DNA from: a virus
DNA length: 23,603 nucleotides
Strand: one strand, 5' to 3'
Virus record (IMG/VR): IMGVR_UViG_3300003885_000102
Span: 1-23,603 of that record
Part shown: in pieces, positions 12,741 through 18,961 of the stretch
Layout of the letters: every line of letters begins with the position of its first letter
Position numbering within the stretch: position 1 is the first letter of the stretch
Made by a program: the position numbers and the translations under genes
Notes under the pieces: generated by a model
Told to the model about the DNA's origin: nothing
What the model saw: only the letters and a program-made list of their open reading frames with translations
Databases searched by the model: none

Positions 12741-13664
12741 ATGGCAACCAGTGGGTCAGTAGACTTTACCTCAACACGAGACGAAATAATCATAGATGCC
12801 CTCACGCTCTGCCGTGCCATTGACCCTGAAGAACCGGTCGGCGCTTTTCAGATAGAGCAATCTGCTCGCTTTCTCAACCGCATGATTAAGACCTTTCAGG
12901 CGCGAGGGCTGGCATTGTGGATGGAGTCGGAAGCTATCTTGTTCATCGATAAAGGCACACGAATCTACACATTTCCAAATGCCAACGCGACCGATCCCGA
13001 GACGTATAACGATACTAAAACAGCGTTGGCCGCCTTAACCGGTGTGACCGCTGTTGATGTCGATAATATCGGGAATACCGCAATAAACGATATCATCTCT
13101 ATTATGCTGGATACCGGTGTCAGGCAGTGGACGACAGTGGTCTCAGTGGCGGGCGTTACGGTGACGATTACCGATGCATTGCTTGCAGATGTCGCTATCG
13201 GTCAAGAAGTTATTACCTTTGCAAAAAAAATCAACAAACCCTTAAAATTATTGTCTGCTAGGCGCACGATCAAAAAAATCGATTCCCCTCTGGAAATCGT
13301 TTCCCGTGAAGAATATGTCGATTTGCCCAATAAGGAGAGTATCGGTCTGATTAATGAGGTCTATTACAAGCCGTTACGATCAACCGGTGAGCTGTACGTT
13401 TGGCCGACCGGTAGCGGTTCTGATGATCGCCTGTCTTTCTCTTACCAGCGCCTCATTGAGGACTTTGACCTCACGGGTGATAACCCTGATCTGCCTGTTG
13501 AATGGCACGAGATGTTGGTCGCTAATCTCGCTCATCGTATCGCGCCCAGCTTCGGTGTGCCGCCCGATGTCTTTGCAATGGTGAAAGAGCAGGCGCAAAT
13601 GACCTATGCAATTGTCGATGGTTTTGATAATGAGTCGACGTCTGCCTATTTGGCGATGCGATGA
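12741..13664 (+). CDS. P22 gp4-like tail accessory factor / head-to-tail adaptor
   Basis: A 307-aa protein that should bind under the portal ring and start tail assembly. The N-terminus DEIIIDALTLCRAI ... QIEQSARFLNRMIKTFQARGLALWM (about residues 13-60) and the C-terminal block WHEMLVANLAHRIAPSFGVP with a final helix match the helical core of P22 gp4-type adaptors. A beta-rich insertion of about 130 residues (about 70-200, including VVSVAGVTVTITDALLADVAIGQEV) accounts for its length over P22 gp4 (166 aa). It directly precedes and overlaps (4 nt) the gp10-like gene, the same order as in P22. Assignment is by pattern and order. Confidence 0.75.
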   Translation: MATSGSVDFTSTRDEIIIDALTLCRAIDPEEPVGAFQIEQSARFLNRMIKTFQARGLALWMESEAILFIDKGTRIYTFPNANATDPETYNDTKTALAALTGVTAVDVDNIGNTAINDIISIMLDTGVRQWTTVVSVAGVTVTITDALLADVAIGQEVITFAKKINKPLKLLSARRTIKKIDSPLEIVSREEYVDLPNKESIGLINEVYYKPLRSTGELYVWPTGSGSDDRLSFSYQRLIEDFDLTGDNPDLPVEWHEMLVANLAHRIAPSFGVPPDVFAMVKEQAQMTYAIVDGFDNESTSAYLAMR

Positions 13665-15079
13665 AATTGCCTATTGTTGGCCCAGCTTATATGAGTCGCT
13701 CAATGGCTGTGTCGGCACAGGAATGTGTGAATTTGTATGCCGAGAGTGTCGAGCAAGGTGGTCGAGCTGAGTCTGTCCTGTACGGGACGCCTGGGCAGGT
13801 ATTGGTGGCGAGTCTCGGTTCTGGGCCTATTCGCGGTATGCGCGTGATGGGCGGTATTTTATATGTAGTTTCTGGGAATTTTCTTTATTCGTTAACGTCT
13901 GCTGGGGTCTCTGTCTCGCTGGGCCAAATTATCGGCAGTGCAACGGTGTCGATGGCGCATAGCTTTGATAGTCCGCCTGATATCTTACACGGCCCGTCTC
14001 AGTTATGTATCGTAAACGGGGCACAGGGTTATATCTATGACACGGTCAATGGCCTGTCTCAGATCGTGGACCCAGACTTTAATGCCAGTGATGTTGTTGT
14101 CTTTATGGATGGCTATTTTATCTTCCACTGGGTCGGTACGCACACGTTTTTTACCTCTGTCTTGTATGACGGCACTCAGTATCTCCCTACCGATATCGGT
14201 GAAAAGTTGACCGACGCCAGTAATATTATTGGCTTGGCTCGCAATCATAAAGAGCTGTGGGTATTCGGCGGAACGGCTATCGAGGTCTGGTTTAACGAGG
14301 GCTTGGGGGCTAGTTTTGCCTTTACTCAAATAGAAAGTGCCTATGTAGAGCGGGGCTGTGGTGCCGCGCTATCTATCGTTAATCTCGATAATACGCTTTT
14401 TTGGCTGGGCGACGATTTGATCGTCTATCGCGCCGAGGGTTATAGCGCCATTCGTGTATCGACACATGCCATTGAAGCCGAAATTAAAAAATATCCCTTT
14501 ACCCGCGATGCCCATGCCTTTAAATACACCGATGAGGGTCACAAGTTTTATGTGCTGACATTTCCCACCGGTAGCACGTGGGTGTTTGATGTCTCAACGG
14601 GTATGTGGCACGAACGTCGTACCTTTGGCCTGAATCGGTGGGCGGTTAATGCTTACGCTTTCTTTGATAATAAGCATTATGTCGGTGATGTGGTTAATGG
14701 CAATGTCTATTTGCTTGACTTAGATGCCTATACCGACAACGGGCTGCTTATCCAGCGGCGTCGTGCAACGACCTACATGCACTCCGAATCTGACCCTGTG
14801 GGTATTGATTGGCTACAATTGGTGGTCGAGTCGGGTGCAGGTCTAACCGTGGGGCAAGGCAGCGACCCGCAAGTCATGCTGCAATATTCGGACGACAGCG
14901 GCAAGACATGGAGCAATGAAAAATGGCGCACCATGGGAAAGATCGGTGAATATTCTCGGCGGGTGCGGTGGACACGGCTCGGTCGTTTTTATCAGCGCAT
15001 CTTCCGTATCGTTATTACGGACCCCATTAAAATCGCTATTATTGAACTCGATTTAGGTTTGTCGAAGGACAGCCGGTGA
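13661..15079 (+). CDS. Packaged DNA stabilisation protein, P22 gp10-like
   Basis: A 472-aa protein, the same length as P22 gp10, which plugs the portal/gp4 complex after packaging and keeps DNA inside. The N-terminus PIVGPAYMSRSMAVSAQECVNLY and following G-T-P-G-Q-V are the family's hallmark. Later segments RGMRVMGGILYVVSG, DPDFNASDVVVFMDGYFIF, ELWVFGGTAIEVWFN and DNTLFWLGDDLIVYR fit the expected order of strands. The start ATG overlaps the gp4-like gene by 4 nt (ATGA) and the end overlaps the fibre gene by 4 nt (GTGA). This is one of the most secure assignments in the window and anchors the P22-type tail interpretation. Confidence 0.92.
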   Translation: MKLPIVGPAYMSRSMAVSAQECVNLYAESVEQGGRAESVLYGTPGQVLVASLGSGPIRGMRVMGGILYVVSGNFLYSLTSAGVSVSLGQIIGSATVSMAHSFDSPPDILHGPSQLCIVNGAQGYIYDTVNGLSQIVDPDFNASDVVVFMDGYFIFHWVGTHTFFTSVLYDGTQYLPTDIGEKLTDASNIIGLARNHKELWVFGGTAIEVWFNEGLGASFAFTQIESAYVERGCGAALSIVNLDNTLFWLGDDLIVYRAEGYSAIRVSTHAIEAEIKKYPFTRDAHAFKYTDEGHKFYVLTFPTGSTWVFDVSTGMWHERRTFGLNRWAVNAYAFFDNKHYVGDVVNGNVYLLDLDAYTDNGLLIQRRRATTYMHSESDPVGIDWLQLVVESGAGLTVGQGSDPQVMLQYSDDSGKTWSNEKWRTMGKIGEYSRRVRWTRLGRFYQRIFRIVITDPIKIAIIELDLGLSKDSR

Positions 15080-15924
15080 GATTTAACGAGCAGCTATTAT
15101 TAAATGCCGGTTTAAGCAAGGCGGATATCGCCACACTGCGTAATATCTTAAAGTTCAATAATACCTTTGGAACGATGGCGCTGCAAGATGCAGATAATGT
15201 CAATATTATCGGCGGGGCTATTGCCAATACATCCATTGATAATGCCGTTATAGGTGCCGTTACGCCCCGTAATGGGGATTTTCTGATTATCAATGCCGAT
15301 ACGCTGAATCTCATCACGATTAACGCGACGTTCCTCGCGGGCACGTTAACTACGCCAGCACAGCCTAATATAACGTCCTTGGGCGCATTGCTGGCATTAG
15401 TCGCGGCCAATGTCACGCTAACGTCAGGCAATATTGATAATGTCATTATCGGTGCGACAACGCCCGCCAATGGCAATTTCGCGGTTTTTAGTGCCACAGG
15501 CAATGCAACGTTTGTAACCCTAAGCACCAGCGGGACCGCGACATTGACGGCGCTGACGGTACTCAATGGTGCCACGTTTACAAATATTACGGTGGTGGGT
15601 GTTGCTACGTTTAGCGATATTACCCGACACTCATCGCAATTAGCGGTCACTGCTTTTGCCGGAGGCGGTCAAGCAGGCGCATTCCAATTAGATAAAGACC
15701 TCGCAGTGATTGACGTGGTGGCAACAGCCGGTGATTCAGTCAAGCTTTTGGTCGGAGCGACCGGCTATCGAATGACTATCATGAATCACGGCGCTAATGC
15801 CTGCGATGTATTCCCGCAAGTCGGAGGGAACCTGGGCGCCGGTATTGATATAGCCGTCTCACTGGCAGCCGGGGCCAATGTAACCTATATGAATTATGCC
15901 GCTGATAACTGGGAATCTATATGA
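15076..15924 (+). CDS. Trimeric fibre / tail-needle-like virion protein
   Basis: A 282-aa protein in the place of the P22 tail needle gene (gp26, after gp10). After a short helical N-terminus (residues 1-35, a likely attachment part) the sequence becomes Ala/Thr/Asn/Gly-rich with repeats: S-I-D-N-A-V-I-G-A-V-T-P-R-N-G-D-F (53-69) and N-I-D-N-V-I-I-G-A-T-T-P-A-N-G-N-F (119-135), then TATLTALTVLNGATFTNITV. The C-terminal 80 residues (DSVKLLVGATGYRMTIMNHGANACDVFP ... YAADNW) are a common fibre-tip domain. This is typical of a trimeric beta-helical shaft with a knob. It starts with GTG overlapping the gp10-like stop. It may be a needle that plugs the tail or a side fibre; position favours the first. 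Confidence 0.7.
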   Translation: MRFNEQLLLNAGLSKADIATLRNILKFNNTFGTMALQDADNVNIIGGAIANTSIDNAVIGAVTPRNGDFLIINADTLNLITINATFLAGTLTTPAQPNITSLGALLALVAANVTLTSGNIDNVIIGATTPANGNFAVFSATGNATFVTLSTSGTATLTALTVLNGATFTNITVVGVATFSDITRHSSQLAVTAFAGGGQAGAFQLDKDLAVIDVVATAGDSVKLLVGATGYRMTIMNHGANACDVFPQVGGNLGAGIDIAVSLAAGANVTYMNYAADNWESI

Positions 15925-16430
15925 GTTTTTTTGTTCTTGGTCTGGCGCGTAGTCGTACCGCATGGCTGGCTAATTTTCTAACCACGGGTGATCATTTTTG
16001 TCACCATGAAGGCATGAACGGTTGTTCGTCTGTCGAGCAGTATAAGAAAAAAATAGGCAACGATGGAGATAGTTGTACCGGCCTTATGTTGTTTGATATG
16101 AATACCCTGTTTCCCGATTCCCCTATGGTGATTATCGAGCGTGACCCCTCGGTGTCGATTGAGTTTTGCTATAAGACGTATGGCTATTACGATCCCGAAT
16201 CGATGCATTATCTAAAAAAGCAGCTTGATGAGGTTGAGGGTTTACGTATTGAGTATGATGATATTAATGTGCGTCTACCTGAGATTTGGGGGCATTTGAT
16301 AGGGGATGGGTACGATCAGCGACGTGCAGATATGCTGATTAAACTAAACGTGCAAGTGGAAAACCCATTTGATATTGATCATAACGCAGCGAGGGAATTG
16401 TTTCGTGGCTATCGCCTTTCACAAGCTTGA
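15921..16430 (+). CDS. Sulfotransferase-like P-loop protein
   Basis: A 169-aa protein beginning FFVLGLARSRTAWLANFL (residues 3-20), a pattern like the 5'-phosphosulfate-binding loop of PAPS-dependent sulfotransferases, in which G-x-x-R-S-x-T/S contacts the PAPS. A possible 3'-phosphate site is IIERDPSVSIE (71-81), equivalent to the V-x-R-D-P-x-x-x-x-S motif of the family. It is shorter than most sulfotransferases (often 250-300 aa), but short phage versions with this opening occur. Its ATG overlaps the fibre gene by 4 nt, and its end overlaps the oxygenase gene by 26 nt, so it is made with the tail proteins. Possible targets are a virion protein or a host surface group; neither is shown. Fold fairly likely, activity unproven. 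Confidence 0.65.
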   Translation: MSFFVLGLARSRTAWLANFLTTGDHFCHHEGMNGCSSVEQYKKKIGNDGDSCTGLMLFDMNTLFPDSPMVIIERDPSVSIEFCYKTYGYYDPESMHYLKKQLDEVEGLRIEYDDINVRLPEIWGHLIGDGYDQRRADMLIKLNVQVENPFDIDHNAARELFRGYRLSQA

Positions 16431-16968
16431 TCTACGTGTCGATATTGCACCCCTAGCGCAAGAACTAAAAAAACACAACGACCTTTTCGGTCAATATTCC
16501 CAGCGGGCCAGTGCACCTAACTCTCCCCATATTGACATGACAGATATCTGGCTGCGCTATAAGGATGTCCGGCCATATTTGGAGAGTGGCGATTATTCAA
16601 CCTTCGCTGACGAACACATACCGATATGGTACCCGTCGGCGGAAAAATTGCCTGCCGCTGTCCGTATCGTCAAACAGGTTATGCGAGCCGTCGGGGGTAA
16701 GCGCCTGGGTGGCGTTTTGATTACCAAGCTCCCGGCAGGCAAAAAGATTCACCCGCATACCGATAGCGGCTGGCATGCGCAATTCTACGAAAAATACTAT
16801 GTCGCTGTAAAAAATTCTCCGGGCGCTGTTTTTGGTTTTGAATCAGGTGATATTGTGCCCGACGAAGGCGATGTCTTTGAGTTTGATAATGCATACCGGC
16901 ATTGGGTTAATAATGATAGCAACGAGGATCGTATCGCGATGATTATTTGTATCAAGGGGAAACACTGA
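16405..16968 (+). CDS. Aspartyl/asparaginyl beta-hydroxylase-like 2OG-Fe(II) oxygenase
   Basis: A 187-aa protein (from the GTG) of the Asp/Asn beta-hydroxylase type, enzymes that hydroxylate amino-acid side chains using Fe(II), 2-oxoglutarate and O2. The iron-binding set appears intact: KKIHPHTDSGWH gives H118-x-D120, AYRHWVNNDSNEDR gives the distal H166, and R176, ten residues later, is placed to bind 2-oxoglutarate. The frame is open from a TTG at 16369, but the GTG at 16405 is preferred: GAGGGA lies about eight bases upstream and the rest makes sense from there. It overlaps the sulfotransferase-like gene by 26 nt and joins the next gene by TGATG. A possible substrate is a virion or host protein; it is unknown. 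Confidence 0.75.
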   Translation: MAIAFHKLDLRVDIAPLAQELKKHNDLFGQYSQRASAPNSPHIDMTDIWLRYKDVRPYLESGDYSTFADEHIPIWYPSAEKLPAAVRIVKQVMRAVGGKRLGGVLITKLPAGKKIHPHTDSGWHAQFYEKYYVAVKNSPGAVFGFESGDIVPDEGDVFEFDNAYRHWVNNDSNEDRIAMIICIKGKH

Positions 16969-17681
16969 TGCCTTATTACGTGGTGGCTGCCGCTACGGTA
17001 TATTCTGCTTATTCACAAAACAAATCGATAGATAAGGCGTCCGAACTTTCTGCTGATGCAACGCAGTCTGCGGCCCAACTTGAACAGGCGCGATATGAAC
17101 AGAACCGAGCAGATATGGCACCTTGGAGGGAGTCTGGGAAAAAGGCATTGGGGTCGCTGGATAATCTAATGTACTCCGAGGATCGCGGCGCCGCTTTGAA
17201 GGATCGACCGGGCTATCAGTTTCGGCTAGACGAGGGCCTTCGGGCGTTGTCACGCCGTGCGGCGGCGGGCAGTGTTACCGGTCGAACGTATCGCGCTATG
17301 GTGGATTACGGTCAAAATACGGCGTCCAATGAATACATGAATGAGTTTAACCGATTGTCAGGCATGGCGGGTACAGGTCAGGTGGCAACGCAGTTTTCTG
17401 CGCAGCAGGGCGCACAGTCGGCGGCCAATCAAGGGGGCTATCTACAGCAGGCAGCCGATACACGGGGGTCGGCGTATATGGGGAGATCAAAGGTTATAGG
17501 GGATGCGCTGGGTTCTTTGGCGTCAGGGGCCTATGGGAAGTGGGGGGGAGGGAAACCGTCTATTGTCTCTAGCAATGTGGATAATAGTGGTAATTTCACA
17601 GGTTCGCCCGCGACAAGCCCCTATTACGCCAATGACTATCGACCTCCCGGTGGTTCCTTCATGAATACGCCGGGGTACTGA
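16968..17681 (+). CDS. Virion ejection / DNA-injection protein, first of three
   Basis: A 237-aa protein of a common virion family. It starts MPYYVVAAATVYSAYSQNKS (a hydrophobic N-terminus), has an Ala/Gln-rich helix, then P-W-R-E-S-G-K-K-A-L-G-S-L-D-N-L, D-R-P-G-Y-Q-F-R-L-D-E-G-L-R-A-L-S-R-R-A-A-A-G-S, Y-G-Q-N-T-A-S-N-E-Y-M-N-E-F-N-R-L-S-G-M-A-G-T-G-Q and a low-complexity Gly/Ser/Asn tail. These blocks are typical of proteins packed in the head and passed into the cell with DNA (the role of P22 gp7, gp20 and gp16). ATG 16968 is chosen because AAGGGG precedes it and it forms TGATG with the previous gene; a TTG at 16947 is less likely. Specific P22 equivalent not decidable. Confidence 0.75.
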   Translation: MPYYVVAAATVYSAYSQNKSIDKASELSADATQSAAQLEQARYEQNRADMAPWRESGKKALGSLDNLMYSEDRGAALKDRPGYQFRLDEGLRALSRRAAAGSVTGRTYRAMVDYGQNTASNEYMNEFNRLSGMAGTGQVATQFSAQQGAQSAANQGGYLQQAADTRGSAYMGRSKVIGDALGSLASGAYGKWGGGKPSIVSSNVDNSGNFTGSPATSPYYANDYRPPGGSFMNTPGY

Positions 17682-17683
17682 TT

Positions 17684-18961
17684 ATGGCCTTACAAGATAT
17701 GCTGGCTAATCCTGGTGCGCCGTTTCAATCCTCTTTCTTGCGGGCCGAGCGGAATCGTCGCGCCGAGCAGGCCTTCGGTCTTCAACAACAAATAAGACAA
17801 CAGTCGATTCAGCAAAACGATATGCGCCTTCAGCAGCAGCAACAGCAAATAGATACGGAATCACGGCGTAAGGCCACTGTCAGTGAGTATCAGGGTGATA
17901 AAAAGGGCCTTGTCGACGCGTTATATCAAGACGGTGATCTTGAGGGCGCGGCCAATGTTGTCGAGTTTGAGTCCCAGCTTGATACGCTCGACAGCGGTAA
18001 GCGTAAAGCGGTGGCTGAGCGCATGAAGGTCGTCCAGGGGGATACGCTCGATACGTCAGGCTCCATCTTAAAGGCATTTAAGCGTGATGACGGCGGTCGC
18101 AGTGGTATGCAGTTGGCTATTCAGGAAGGCGAGCGTATGCGCCAGGAGTATCCAGCGATTGCACAACAGTTGCCCGATTTTACCAGTATGCATCCTGAAG
18201 ATGTCAAAAATTGGTGGGAGAATAAATATAACCGATCTTCCAAGGTTCGTGACTTTGATCAGGGTCGCACAGCAATGGAACGATTGATTCTTAAGAAGGA
18301 CGCCGGTATTGCAACACCAGACCAATTAGCCCTTATTGATCGGGCAACGGGTAATAAGGGTGCGGCACCAGTCCAGGGTGCGGTTGAGCGCCATAACGAG
18401 CGCATGGCCTTAAAGAAAGATAAGTTTGGTTTTGAGCAAAGTAAACAAAAAGCAAAACGCACTAGCAAATTACGTGCCGAGGCCGATAAAGACCTAGATG
18501 TATTGAAATTTATGAATGGTGAAATTCAGCGTATCAAGGCGTTAATAAAAGTAGGCGACCCACTTTCAACCAAGCAAATTAGAGCAGGGCTGGCTAACTT
18601 GTCTGGGGCAAGAGTTCGTGCGCTGGCAGACCTAAAACAGTACGGTACATTTGGTACGCTACCTGAGCGCTTAGGTAATGCGGCGTCACTGTTTTTTAGT
18701 GGTAATTTTTCAGATGCAGCATTTCGGCAGGCGAACGAATTCGTGACGGGCCTAGAGGATACCTACGTTAAGCCCGGTATGAAGGAGATTAAAATTTATT
18801 GGCGTCAGCAGGCGAAGGGTGAGAAATTGAACCCACATAATGTTGCGCGCTACGATAACCCTGAAGAGGTCTTAAGCGATATGCTGACGGGTATATTGAC
18901 CAGAGAACAGGCGCGTTTGATTGCGGCGGACAATAAGCAATGGAACCTTAACAAACAATGA
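17684..18961 (+). CDS. Ejection / DNA-injection protein, second of three (Gln-rich)
   Basis: A 425-aa, strongly helical protein. Residues 30-57 are a Gln-rich stretch (LQQQIRQQSIQQNDMRLQQQ and more), followed by a charged helical region, a middle part with GIATPDQLALIDRATGNKG and a C-terminal half with long basic helices (KQKAKRTSKLRAEADKDLD). This composition, its length and its place between the 237-aa and 931-aa genes fit the second ejection protein of P22-type phages (gp20 class), thought to form part of a channel across the envelope. It begins two bases after the previous stop and overlaps the next gene by ATGA. I recognise no catalytic domain. Confidence 0.7.
   Translation: MALQDMLANPGAPFQSSFLRAERNRRAEQAFGLQQQIRQQSIQQNDMRLQQQQQQIDTESRRKATVSEYQGDKKGLVDALYQDGDLEGAANVVEFESQLDTLDSGKRKAVAERMKVVQGDTLDTSGSILKAFKRDDGGRSGMQLAIQEGERMRQEYPAIAQQLPDFTSMHPEDVKNWWENKYNRSSKVRDFDQGRTAMERLILKKDAGIATPDQLALIDRATGNKGAAPVQGAVERHNERMALKKDKFGFEQSKQKAKRTSKLRAEADKDLDVLKFMNGEIQRIKALIKVGDPLSTKQIRAGLANLSGARVRALADLKQYGTFGTLPERLGNAASLFFSGNFSDAAFRQANEFVTGLEDTYVKPGMKEIKIYWRQQAKGEKLNPHNVARYDNPEEVLSDMLTGILTREQARLIAADNKQWNLNKQ

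Noticed and set aside
15039-15650. Minus-strand 203-codon frame, Ala/Val/Ser-rich, antisense to the fibre gene
   Set aside because: Its low-complexity composition reflects repeated Ala/Asn/Thr codons of the fibre. There is no ribosome-binding site or family likeness, and the fibre has clear repeats and homology patterns.
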